DNA from: Bacteroidota bacterium
GTDB lineage: Bacteria > Bacteroidota > Bacteroidia > B-17B0 > Aurantibacillaceae
NCBI GenBank assembly: GCA_021156365.1
Contig: JAJNDK010000002.1
Location: forward strand, 558,001 to 622,000
Length of the DNA: 64,000 nucleotides
Direction of reading: 5' to 3'
Positions 47,030 to 55,330 of the stretch are shown here, in pieces; within the stretch, counting starts at the first letter, position 1; every line of letters begins with the position of its first letter. The position numbers and the translations under genes are program-made. The notes under the pieces are model-generated. The model worked only from the letters and a program-made list of their open reading frames with translations. It was not told the origin of the DNA and did not search any database.

Positions 47030-48352
47030 TTATTTTGGTAAATTGTATTTGTTCATGTATTTATTGTACAGGTCTTTTTGCGTGTTGCCCAGGTTCACTT
47101 TTCTTCCCTCTACAAAAGCCCATTCAATATTATTGGTTTTCATATCCAGGGCATCTCCGGAAGACACAATGAACGAGGCCAGCTTTCCTTCTTCAACGGT
47201 TCCAATGCCTGCATCTACTTTCAGGATCTTCGCCGTATTATAGGTGATCGCCGACAGGGCCTGTTCTTTCGTTAAACCATAGGCAGCAGCTGTTCCGGCA
47301 AGGAAAGGCAGGTTCCGTGTATTCATCCCTTCCATATCCCCTTCGTTCTGCAGGCAAAACAGGACACTGTCTTTTTGCAAAAGGTAGGGCAGCTTAAAGG
47401 GCTGATCCACATCGTCCTGCTCCAGCTTTGGCAGATCGTGCAGCCTGTTGATCATCACCGATACTTTATTCTCTTTCAGCAAGGTCGTCACTTTCCAGGC
47501 ATCTGCTCCTCCAATGATCACCATGTTTTTTATGGAAAAAGACCTGGAAAAATTCACAGCCGCAATAATATCTTTTACATAGTCGGCATGTACATATAAA
47601 TTCGCAGTTCCGTTAAACACTCCGCGCATGGCTTCGTAGCGAAGGTTTGTTTCCGGATTTTCTTTGTTGTTACAATAGTATACTGCATTCGTAAAAAATG
47701 CCTTCAGTTTATTCAGTTCTTCATCGTATTGTGTATTGGCCGAAGAAGGCTGCGGCTCTGCCCACCAGCCATTGCGCTGTATGCTTTTCGGGAAATTCAG
47801 GTGTACGCCGTCATCCGTTTTCAAAACCGCATCCTGCCAGTTCCAGGCATCCAGGCACACAATGCTCGATTTGCCGCTGATAGTGCCTCCACGGGGGGTA
47901 GCCTGTGCATACAACACACCATTGGTACGAACAGTGCTGGTTATCCGGCTGTCTGTGTTGTATGCAATAAGGGAACGAACATGCGGATTGTAACCACCCA
48001 CTTCTGCAAAATCATTGGTGGCGCGCACTGCCTCGATCTCATTCAATCCAAGGGTGGAATTGGGAGCGATAAATCCGGGATAAATATGTTTCCCGCTTAC
48101 ATCAATTACCGTATCGAACAGGCCCTGATTCAGTTTTATCTTTGCCAGGTCGGCGCCACTCATTACAAAGGTGATTTTCCCGTCTTTAAATCCCACCGCG
48201 CCGTTTTCCAGCACTTTTCCGTCGCCTACATGGATCGTCGCTCCCCACATGAATACCGATTTGCTTTGTTTGGCGCCGGGAGCCGGAACCTGTGCACACA
48301 TAAACAGGGTGGCAAAAATTCCGGGAATAAAAAAACAGGCGGTTTTATTCAT
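47030..48352 (-). CDS. Amidohydrolase-like exported protein lacking the HxH motif
   Basis: A 440-residue protein from the ATG at 48352. The long upstream extension of the frame is not similar to anything and lies upstream of the promoter, so I excluded it. A signal peptide (CFFIPGIFATLFMCAQ) is followed by ATIHVGDGKVLENGAVGFKDG and VSGKHIYPGFIAPNSTLGLN. That is the site where amidohydrolases have PGFIDxHxH, but here the metal-binding His are replaced. The C-terminal strand (VEEGKLASFIV) is conserved. Function is unknown and activity is doubtful. It is followed by purD after 2 bases. Confidence 0.78.
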   Translation of the reverse strand: MNKTACFFIPGIFATLFMCAQVPAPGAKQSKSVFMWGATIHVGDGKVLENGAVGFKDGKITFVMSGADLAKIKLNQGLFDTVIDVSGKHIYPGFIAPNSTLGLNEIEAVRATNDFAEVGGYNPHVRSLIAYNTDSRITSTVRTNGVLYAQATPRGGTISGKSSIVCLDAWNWQDAVLKTDDGVHLNFPKSIQRNGWWAEPQPSSANTQYDEELNKLKAFFTNAVYYCNNKENPETNLRYEAMRGVFNGTANLYVHADYVKDIIAAVNFSRSFSIKNMVIIGGADAWKVTTLLKENKVSVMINRLHDLPKLEQDDVDQPFKLPYLLQKDSVLFCLQNEGDMEGMNTRNLPFLAGTAAAYGLTKEQALSAITYNTAKILKVDAGIGTVEEGKLASFIVSSGDALDMKTNNIEWAFVEGRKVNLGNTQKDLYNKYMNKYNLPK

Positions 48353-48383
48353 GATGCTTGATTTTACGGGGAAAATTAAGGAA

Positions 48384-48412
48384 CAAAGATAAAAAAGTAA
48401 TTGATATACAAA
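48384..48412 (-). promoter_or_regulatory. Promoter of the amidohydrolase-like gene and purD
   Basis: On the minus strand TTTG (48412-48409) and TATCTTTG (48391-48384) are 17 bases apart, fitting the Bacteroidota -33/-7 pattern. The -7 element ends 31 bases before the ATG at 48352, which supports that start. Confidence 0.5.
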
Positions 48413-48424
48413 GCGCCCAAAGAC

Positions 48425-48456
48425 TTGCGTAGAAGGCAATAGATTTTGTATTTTTG
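48425..48456 (+). promoter_or_regulatory. Promoter of the sterol-desaturase-family gene, leaderless layout
   Basis: TTG (48425-48427) and TATTTTTG (48449-48456) are 21 bases apart. The -7 element matches TAnnTTTG, is followed by C, and ends 4 bases before the ATG, so the transcription start should fall at or beside the start codon. Confidence 0.5.
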
Positions 48457-48460
48457 CACC

Positions 48461-49345
48461 ATGTTTGAAGAGTTCAGGGAAGCACTTTTGATCATGATCT
48501 CTACGCCCGTGTATGCAATCGTTATCGGGGCGGAGATCCTGTTTTCCTATTTTCACCAGCACCGCAATTACAGCAAAAAAGGGATCGTTGAAAACACCTA
48601 TCTCATGTTTCTCAACATGGGCCTCGACATCCTGATGCGTGGTGTATGCCTGCTGATCCTTAATTTTTTCTTCCGCTTCCATTTTGTGGAGATAAAAAAT
48701 CAATGGCTGTACTGGATTGTATTGCTGATCGGGCAGGATTTCCTGTTTTATGTGTTGCACTACGTCGATCATTATGTGCGGTTTTTCTGGGCAGTTCACG
48801 TAACACATCATTCATCGGAAGAGTTCAACCTCACAGTAGGTTTCCGTTCTTCTGTGTTCCAGCCTGTGTATCGTTTTATCTATTTCATCCCGCTTGCATT
48901 GTCGGGTTTTGAGGGAAAAGACATCATGTTCATGTATTCAGCAACACAGATCTATGGGATTTTAATTCACACCAAATATGTAGGTAAGCTGGGCCCGCTC
49001 GAATGGATCCTCTCCACGCCTTCCCATCATCGGGTGCATCATGCCTCCAACATTCCTTACCTGGACAAGAACATGGGTATGGTATTGATTATCTGGGACA
49101 GGGTATTCGGCACTTTTGCCGAAGAGCGCACAGAAGAGCCGGTACGATACGGACTCACAGAGAACATTAAAAACCACCACCCGGTGCATGTGGTATTCCA
49201 CGAATGGCAGGGGATTGCAAAAGATGTAAAAAAAACGAACTCCCTGAAACACAAGCTGAAATATATGTTTGCAGCGCCCGGATGGAGCCATGATGGCAGC
49301 AAAAAAACAGCCCGACAGTTGCGCGAGGAGTACCACAAAAAATAG
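48461..49345 (+). CDS. Sterol desaturase / fatty acid hydroxylase family protein
   Basis: A 294-residue membrane protein with about four hydrophobic helices and the family's di-iron His clusters. HYVDHYVRFFWAVHVTHHSSEEFN (about residues 100-123) and HHRVHHASN (about 192-200) are the conserved HxxxH and HxxHH type motifs. Such enzymes hydroxylate or desaturate lipids; the substrate here is unknown. I take the ATG at 48461 because the -7 element ends 4 bases before it. The frame is open further upstream. Confidence 0.88.
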   Translation: MFEEFREALLIMISTPVYAIVIGAEILFSYFHQHRNYSKKGIVENTYLMFLNMGLDILMRGVCLLILNFFFRFHFVEIKNQWLYWIVLLIGQDFLFYVLHYVDHYVRFFWAVHVTHHSSEEFNLTVGFRSSVFQPVYRFIYFIPLALSGFEGKDIMFMYSATQIYGILIHTKYVGKLGPLEWILSTPSHHRVHHASNIPYLDKNMGMVLIIWDRVFGTFAEERTEEPVRYGLTENIKNHHPVHVVFHEWQGIAKDVKKTNSLKHKLKYMFAAPGWSHDGSKKTARQLREEYHKK

Positions 49346-49401
49346 GTTTTCCGGGTTCCGTCCTAAACAAATTAGTGTATATTTATACTAAGTTTTTGTT
49401 T

Positions 49402-51747
49402 ATGAAGATTGGCCTAAAGCTCACTATTACTTTCTTTTCTATTGCCGTTGTTTCTATGCTGATAATTGGTATGATCTCCTATAACAAAGGGAAAAAATCG
49501 CTCGAGCAGGAATCTTTCAACCGCCTTACAGCAGTGCGCGAAATGAAATCCAACCAGATCGAAGATTATTTCAGCCAGATCCGGGACCAGCTTATTTCTT
49601 TTTCACAGGATCCCACCGTATCAAGAGCAATGGAGAAATTCAAGGAAGGCTTTAATACCTATCCTGCCGATCCCTTGTTCGATACCAAAAGAAGGGCGCT
49701 GGCCAATTATATCACCTCTGATTTTTTACCCAAGCTCAACAAAAATATTGACAGGAAAGCTGATCTCAAATCGGAGCTCTGTGAAACCAGGAACGGAGTG
49801 CTTCTTCAATACGAGTATATTGTAAACAACCCGAACCCCCCAGGAAGCAAACACCAGCTGATGCAGGTAGAAGATACCACTAACCTGTACGCAAAAACCC
49901 ATGCCCGCTTCCATCCGTTTTTCAAGAACTTCCTAGAGCGTTTTGGATACTATGATATTTTCCTGATCGATAATACAACCGGGAATATTGTATATACTGT
50001 TTTCAAAGAAGTGGACTTTGCCACTTCGCTTCACAACGGTCCTTTTAAAAACACCAATCTGGCCGATGCATTCAGACATGCCGATTACTCGCAACATAAA
50101 GAGAAAGTAGAGTTCGAGGATTTTAAGCCTTACCATCCCTCCTACAATGCACACGCTTCTTTTATTGCTGCGCCAATTTATAACAGGAAGGGTGAGAAAG
50201 TGGGGATTATCGCACTTCAGTTGCCCCTCGACCGGATCAATGATATCATGACCAGCAAGCGCCATTGGGAAGATGTAGGCCTTGGCAAAACAGGTGAAAC
50301 GTATATTGTAGGCGAAGATTACAAACTACGCAGCCAGTCGCGGTTCTTTATAGAAGACAGCAGCGGTTACTTTTCCATGATGAAAGATATCGGTGTCCCG
50401 GCGGCCACTATTCAAAAGATCCATAATTTCAAGAGCACGATCGGCTTGCAGGAAATCAACACAGAGGGCACCAAAGCTGCCATTAAAGGGGAAAAGAATA
50501 CAAAGATCTTTAACGACTACCGGAATGTGCCCGTTCTGTCTTCCTATAAGCCATTGAAGATCGAAGGGATGAACTGGGCTATCATGAGCGAGATCGATGA
50601 AGCCGAAGCTTTTGAGCATGTGTATACCTTACGAAAGCAGATTATTGTTTTTTCTGTTTGTCTCATGGCATTGATCTTTGCGGTCTCCATAGTGGTATCA
50701 CGGCAGATCACCAAACCCATCAAAGAGCTAACCTACGACGCAAGGCAATTACAGAAAGGGAATTTCGATGTGGAGATCAATATCAACCGAAAAGACGAGA
50801 TCGGTATACTGGCGCTTAGCTTCAAAAAAATGCAGCATTCGATGAAAAAACTGATCGAAGAGCTGAAGCACATCAATCATAACCTCGAAGAAAAAGTAAT
50901 TGAGCGCACACAGGAGATCCAGCATCAGAAAGAAATGGTGGAACATAAGAACAAAGAGATCGTCGATTCCATCAATTACGCGAAACGCCTGCAAAGTGCT
51001 ATCCTGCCACCGCTTTCGGTGATCGAAAAACACCTGCCTTCTTCTTTTGTCTATTACCGTCCCAAAGATATTGTCGCCGGCGATTTTTATTGGTTCCATG
51101 TAAATGAGCATGAAGAGCATCACACAGAACATTCAACTGAAAACCACGGGATCATCTTCGCTGCTGCGGATAGCACAGGTCATGGGGTTCCGGGCGCGAT
51201 GGTAAGCGTGGTGGGTGCTAACAGTCTTGATCGTTGTGTAAAAGAATTCAGGCTTCACAAACCCTCCGATATTTTGGAGAAGCTCACGGACCTTGTTATC
51301 AAAACATTCGACATGCCGGGAGAGGATGTGAAAGACGGAATGGACATCAGCCTTTGCTCTTATGATCCGAAGACCCGGCAGGTACAATATGCAGGGGCCA
51401 ACAATCCGCTGTGGATCGTACGAAAAGATATTGAAGGCATAGAACTAATCGAAATAAAGGCTGACAAGCAGCCGATCGGCAAGTTTGATTACCGCAAGCC
51501 TTTTACGAATCACGTCATACAGTTGCAGGAAGGCGATTGTGTATATATGTTCACTGATGGGTATGCCGATCAGTTTGGCGGTCCACTGGGTAAAAAATTC
51601 AAATACAAAACACTGAAAGATCTTTTGATCTCCCTCTACGACCGAAACATGCAGATGCAACACCGCTTTATAGAAGAGGCCTTCCTCGAATGGAAAAAAG
51701 GCTACGACCAGGTGGATGACGTATGTATCGTAGGCTTCCGCATATAA
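49402..51747 (+). CDS. Cache-HAMP membrane sensor with SpoIIE/PP2C phosphatase
   Basis: A 781-residue protein starting at the ATG at 49402, which begins a clean N-terminal membrane helix (LTITFFSIAVVSMLIIGM). A large extracytoplasmic Cache-like sensor domain of about 390 residues follows, then a second helix near 414-434 (IIVFSVCLMALIFAVSIVV), a HAMP domain, a coiled coil with SINYAKRLQ, and the SpoIIE phosphatase with IVAGDFYWF, DSTGHGVPGAMVS, FTDGYADQFGG and DDVCIVGF. It senses an external signal; the partner is unknown. Confidence 0.85.
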   Translation: MKIGLKLTITFFSIAVVSMLIIGMISYNKGKKSLEQESFNRLTAVREMKSNQIEDYFSQIRDQLISFSQDPTVSRAMEKFKEGFNTYPADPLFDTKRRALANYITSDFLPKLNKNIDRKADLKSELCETRNGVLLQYEYIVNNPNPPGSKHQLMQVEDTTNLYAKTHARFHPFFKNFLERFGYYDIFLIDNTTGNIVYTVFKEVDFATSLHNGPFKNTNLADAFRHADYSQHKEKVEFEDFKPYHPSYNAHASFIAAPIYNRKGEKVGIIALQLPLDRINDIMTSKRHWEDVGLGKTGETYIVGEDYKLRSQSRFFIEDSSGYFSMMKDIGVPAATIQKIHNFKSTIGLQEINTEGTKAAIKGEKNTKIFNDYRNVPVLSSYKPLKIEGMNWAIMSEIDEAEAFEHVYTLRKQIIVFSVCLMALIFAVSIVVSRQITKPIKELTYDARQLQKGNFDVEININRKDEIGILALSFKKMQHSMKKLIEELKHINHNLEEKVIERTQEIQHQKEMVEHKNKEIVDSINYAKRLQSAILPPLSVIEKHLPSSFVYYRPKDIVAGDFYWFHVNEHEEHHTEHSTENHGIIFAAADSTGHGVPGAMVSVVGANSLDRCVKEFRLHKPSDILEKLTDLVIKTFDMPGEDVKDGMDISLCSYDPKTRQVQYAGANNPLWIVRKDIEGIELIEIKADKQPIGKFDYRKPFTNHVIQLQEGDCVYMFTDGYADQFGGPLGKKFKYKTLKDLLISLYDRNMQMQHRFIEEAFLEWKKGYDQVDDVCIVGFRI

Positions 51748-51757
51748 CGGAGTCACG

Positions 51758-51800
51758 ATGCTGACCTGCTTTGCTGCGTCAGCATAGATGACGTCAGCAT
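51758..51800. repeat. Small inverted and direct repeat after the SpoIIE gene
   Basis: ATGCTGAC (51758-51765) is inverted as GTCAGCAT (51778-51785), which is repeated directly at 51793-51800. It could be a weak hairpin or a binding site. No T-run follows directly. Confidence 0.35.
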
Positions 51801-51856
51801 TATAGGATTCAGGGCATAGCCAATTTCTATTCCGTCCCTTTTAACAAATCTTTTTT

Positions 51857-51890
51857 GCCCGGCTTAAAACAGGTCGGGTTACTTTTTTAT
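51857..51890 (+). terminator. Possible terminator after the Cache-SpoIIE gene
   Basis: A 6-bp stem (CCCGGC with GGTCGGG, one G·T) is followed by TTACTTTTTTATT. It lies about 110 bases after the stop codon. Confidence 0.4.
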
Positions 51891-51989
51891 TCTTTTATGG
51901 ATTAATGTAAAACAAAGCATCCTAAATCAGGGTTGCAAAAGAAGCGGTTCTCTTTTGCCAATCATTCAAAATCTATAAAACAATACACC

Positions 51990-53006
51990 ATGAAAAAAAC
52001 GTCCATCCAATTCGGTAAAACCATTTTAGTGATCGGCTTGCCCCTTTCCCTTTTGTTCGGCGCCTGTGCCAGTGAATCCAGTAAGAGTGAAAAATACGCC
52101 CCCAGCACCGCAGATATTTCTATGACTGAATCGGCTGCCGGAAATGCAGCCCGGGCTAACGAAACGGAAAGCAATGCCATGGCCGATTCTACAGCTTCGG
52201 TGACTAATGTATACAAGCCCATGCTAACCAGTAAGCTCAATGATACGAACCACGTGTTTATGCGCAATGCCGATATGCGCTGCAGCGTGAAGGATGTACG
52301 CAAAGCTACTTTCGCTCTCGAAAGCATTGTGCGGAAATACGATGGATATGTTACCTACACCAGCCTGAGCGGGAATAAAGCCCTCTATTACTCCAACCGT
52401 ATTTCCAAAGACAGTGCAACGGAAACATACAGGCTGAATATTTACAATGATATTACGCTGCGTGTTCCCAATGAGAACCTCGACAGCATGCTGATAGAAA
52501 TGAACGAGCTGATCGAGTTCATCGATAATCGTACGATCAAAGCGGAAGATGTAAAGCTGCAGCTCCTGGCCATGAGCCTCAAAGCAAAACGGAATACACA
52601 GCATGCTAAAAACCTCAGCAATGCCGTAACGAATCAGGGGAAAAAATTACCGCAAACGATCGATGGTTTAAATGATATCGACAATGCAAAAGCAAGTTAT
52701 GATGAGCAGCAGATCAGTATAATGGACCTGAAAGACAAAGTTTCCTACAGTACGGTTAAATTGTATGTATACCAACCGGAAGTTGTCGAGTACAAAAAAG
52801 TAGCTTTCGTAGCGCCAGTTGAGCCATACACGCCTTCCTTCTCCGATAAGCTTGCATCAACGGGCCAAACCTCACTGGTCATTCTTCAGTACCTCGTCCT
52901 GTTCTTTGTTGTGATTTGGCCGTTCCTGCTGATCTTTATGCTGGTTTGGCTCATCATCAAATGGATGATCCGTAGCAAGATCACATCAAAGATCTTTAAG
53001 ATCTAA
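51990..53006 (+). CDS. DUF4349 domain lipoprotein
   Basis: A 338-residue protein from the ATG at 51990. A signal sequence ends in a lipobox (LLFGACASE), so it is lipidated. A coiled-coil domain (about 110-270) with TLRVPNENLDSMLIEMNEL corresponds to DUF4349, and a membrane helix near 300-325 (YLVLFFVVIWPFLLIFMLVWLI) is followed by a basic end (KWMIRSKITSKIFKI). The role is unknown, but the fold suggests a membrane-spanning scaffold. It converges on the MbnP gene and shares a strong terminator with it. Confidence 0.82.
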   Translation: MKKTSIQFGKTILVIGLPLSLLFGACASESSKSEKYAPSTADISMTESAAGNAARANETESNAMADSTASVTNVYKPMLTSKLNDTNHVFMRNADMRCSVKDVRKATFALESIVRKYDGYVTYTSLSGNKALYYSNRISKDSATETYRLNIYNDITLRVPNENLDSMLIEMNELIEFIDNRTIKAEDVKLQLLAMSLKAKRNTQHAKNLSNAVTNQGKKLPQTIDGLNDIDNAKASYDEQQISIMDLKDKVSYSTVKLYVYQPEVVEYKKVAFVAPVEPYTPSFSDKLASTGQTSLVILQYLVLFFVVIWPFLLIFMLVWLIIKWMIRSKITSKIFKI

Positions 53007-53016
53007 GGTTTGAGTG

Positions 53017-53055
53017 AAAATTTGAGACGGAATCCTGAACTCCGTCTCAAATTTT
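53017..53055. terminator. Bidirectional terminator between DUF4349 and MbnP genes
   Basis: A perfect 15-bp stem (53017-53031 with 53041-53055) has a 9-base loop and A/T-rich ends on both sides, so it ends transcription from both directions. It touches the stop codon of the MbnP gene. Confidence 0.93.
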
Positions 53056-53849
53056 TAATGAGAGATCTCCGTAACAGAGAACATATCTGCGTAGTTGTCG
53101 GCGATCATTTTTGAGGTCGCATTTACCATCGTAACATTGTTGGTGGTTGTCAGGTCGATTGCGTTTGGAGTTTTGAACCACTCTGTGAGGTCATTTTTTA
53201 AACGTATAGTAGTTGTGTGTGTTTCGGATACATGGGCAGACACTCCGTTAAAAGAAGGCTGCGCCGTTCGCAGAGCAGAATTAGGGCCCTGGAAGCCACC
53301 GATGTGGATAGCAAACGTATTGAAAGGAGCATAATTAGACGTGCCTTCCACCTTGGCCATTATATAGCCGGTACTCCAGGTCCAGAACATTCCTTTTCCC
53401 GGATCCAGGTCGCCGCTTTGTATCCCCGATACATTTCGTGCAGAATCCACACCGATCATAAACCGGATACCGGTATAATTTCCTTCGGGTACATTGGAGA
53501 TACTGATAGACCTGGATGACACAGTGTCTTGATCCACCAGGTGATAGCTCTCCGGCTCTGAATACCAGGTACCATTGGCACGTAGTAATTTGACGTTGCT
53601 GATATAATATTTATAAGCTCCCACTCCGATCTTGTCTCCATTCTCAAGCAGGTACAATACAGTGTCCAGGAACAACTCATTGGTGTCTACCATATTTGTG
53701 ATCTCCAGCTTCACCGTTCCGTAGCTTGTAGTATCATGTGTATGATTTCCGTGATGGGAATGGTCTTCGGGCACTTCCATCTTATCATCCTTTTTGCAGG
53801 ATGGGAACACAAGAAAAACAACCAGGATCGCTGTTAGAAATACTTTCAT
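53055..53849 (-). CDS. MbnP-family lipoprotein with His-rich linker (copy B)
   Basis: A 264-residue lipoprotein with a lipobox (VFPSCKK). Residues 26-36 form a His-rich stretch (DHSHHGNHTHD) before the domain. The MbnP-type beta-sandwich contains ITNMVDTNELFLDT, YYISNVKL, SYHLVDQD, FMIGVDSARN, GMFWTWSTGYIMAKVEG and FAIHIGGFQG. In characterised MbnP a Trp is converted by the di-heme enzyme MbnH to kynurenine, which with His ligands binds copper; the tryptophans and a His are kept here. It is last in a five-gene minus-strand cluster that includes an MbnH gene. Confidence 0.85.
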   Translation of the reverse strand: MKVFLTAILVVFLVFPSCKKDDKMEVPEDHSHHGNHTHDTTSYGTVKLEITNMVDTNELFLDTVLYLLENGDKIGVGAYKYYISNVKLLRANGTWYSEPESYHLVDQDTVSSRSISISNVPEGNYTGIRFMIGVDSARNVSGIQSGDLDPGKGMFWTWSTGYIMAKVEGTSNYAPFNTFAIHIGGFQGPNSALRTAQPSFNGVSAHVSETHTTTIRLKNDLTEWFKTPNAIDLTTTNNVTMVNATSKMIADNYADMFSVTEISH

Positions 53850-53894
53850 CGTCCAATTTAATTTCCATAAAGATACAGCAAAAGAAGCTTATTT

Positions 53895-54902
53895 TCAAGG
53901 GTGCTCCGCTGCCGCCTCTTTTCTTCCCAGGAGGTACTTTTTCTGGTTGAAATTATAGGTGAGCCCAACGATAATCCGTCCTGCATTTTTCAGATCATTA
54001 TCCGCTACCTTTTCATAGGCCCGGAACTGCATCGCCATATTCAGCGAGATGTTTTTGTAGAACAGGTCGAAGCCCGGACCGGCCAACAGGCAATTCATAC
54101 CAGTTGCTTGCTGTATGGACCTATTAATATAAAGTCCTTTGCAGTATTCGTAATAAAACTGGGCGGAAGGGATCAGGATAAAGTTCCCTGTTTTTGCTTT
54201 ATAAAAAATATTCAGGTAGTTACTGGTGCTGTTCCCGATCTGCTCTTTATAATAATTGCGGCCATTGATCTTGTACATACAATTCAGGCTGAAGCCGAAC
54301 TTTTTATATCCGAACACATAATTTGCATAGGAAAATACATCCACGCTCCCGGTACCGGGCTGCATCAATAAGGGCAGACGCTCACCATCTTCATCCTTTG
54401 CATAATAATTTCCGGACGGGATCTTTACTCCTCCTCCAACGATCAGGCGGTGCAGGAACTTTTCATAATCCACCTTTTTGATAAGATGATAGCCTGCAAA
54501 AAAAGTGGGGTCGCCCAGACCGGTATGGCTCAATACAACTGTATCTTCCTTGCTTTTATTCGTATTAACAGGAATAATGGCATTGAGCTCGATCCGCTTG
54601 TGAATAAAGTATTTTGCCCGCAGCTCATACGCTTTATAGGATTCGTAATCTTTGCTCGAATACTTTTTGGTTTGTACCACCGGGCTGACCGGTGCACCGC
54701 CATGCATTTCGCGGTAAGCCCCGGATGGGAAAAAATTGCTTTTCTGATCATACATCCGGTATCCGTTAAAGATCCTGTAGCGGTGTACGAAACCAATGGC
54801 GCTTTGGTTGTCATATGGAGTAATGCCCATAAAACATCCGCATATATCACAAGACACAGCTTGCATGCTGATGCATACGAACAGCATAATAAAATATCTC
54901 AT
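53895..54902 (-). CDS. Predicted outer-membrane barrel with CxxCxC start
   Basis: A 335-residue exported protein. After the signal peptide (MLFVCISMQAVS) the mature N-terminus is CDICGCFMGITPYDN, a CxxCxC motif that may bind copper or form disulfides. The rest consists of alternating strands with aromatic girdle residues, such as GVKIPSGNYYAKD and MAMQFRAYEKVADNDLKNAGRIIVGLTYNF, so it is likely an outer-membrane beta-barrel. The first Cys could also be lipidated. It sits between MbnP copy B and a small lipoprotein gene, so a metal-related role is inferred. Confidence 0.7.
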   Translation of the reverse strand: MRYFIMLFVCISMQAVSCDICGCFMGITPYDNQSAIGFVHRYRIFNGYRMYDQKSNFFPSGAYREMHGGAPVSPVVQTKKYSSKDYESYKAYELRAKYFIHKRIELNAIIPVNTNKSKEDTVVLSHTGLGDPTFFAGYHLIKKVDYEKFLHRLIVGGGVKIPSGNYYAKDEDGERLPLLMQPGTGSVDVFSYANYVFGYKKFGFSLNCMYKINGRNYYKEQIGNSTSNYLNIFYKAKTGNFILIPSAQFYYEYCKGLYINRSIQQATGMNCLLAGPGFDLFYKNISLNMAMQFRAYEKVADNDLKNAGRIIVGLTYNFNQKKYLLGRKEAAAEHP

Positions 54903-54936
54903 AAAAAATTTAAATTAGTTCTGCCTTCAGTGGAAA

Positions 54937-55311
54937 TTAATCCCCTTCCGTTACAGGGATATCAAGTGTTACGACTTCTTTTGACCGAACCTTTGTAGGT
55001 ACACCGCCCACTACTTCATAGGGTGGTGGAATGGAAGGGTCCTCACCTACGGCATACAGATAATACTCTCCTTTGTAGATCTCCGGGATCTCGTAATACC
55101 CGCCAATATCTGCTTTAAAGCTTTTGTCATATACAGACACATCGCTGCCCGGAAAGTCCTGCGCATCGAATTTGATGTAAACAGTGGCATTGCTGATCGC
55201 TTTACCATGGTGAGCAACTTTTCCTTTTATACTGGATTTGCCCCCCAGCCGGTTTTTTTTACAGGCTGTAAAGGCAAGCACAAGTAAAAGGCAATAAAAA
55301 ACGTTTTTCAT
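54937..55311 (-). CDS. Small lipoprotein with carboxypeptidase-regulatory-like fold
   Basis: A 124-residue protein from the ATG at 55311; the frame is open further upstream. A signal peptide ends in a lipobox (LAFTACKK), followed by a single beta-sandwich domain: SIKGKVAHHGKAISNATVYIKF and GGYYEIPEIYKGEYYLYAVGED, the pattern of CarboxypepD_reg/Cna-B domains. The role is likely structural, as a tether or contact domain. It lies 19 bases after the MbnH gene and 34 bases before the barrel gene, so it is part of the same transcript. Confidence 0.75.
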   Translation of the reverse strand: MKNVFYCLLLVLAFTACKKNRLGGKSSIKGKVAHHGKAISNATVYIKFDAQDFPGSDVSVYDKSFKADIGGYYEIPEIYKGEYYLYAVGEDPSIPPPYEVVGGVPTKVRSKEVVTLDIPVTEGD

Positions 55312-55330
55312 TTGAATGATTTTAAAATGA

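Noticed and set aside
48353-48811. Long N-terminal extension of the amidohydrolase-like frame
   Set aside because: It has no family similarity, crosses the predicted promoter and overlaps the divergent sterol-desaturase-family gene.
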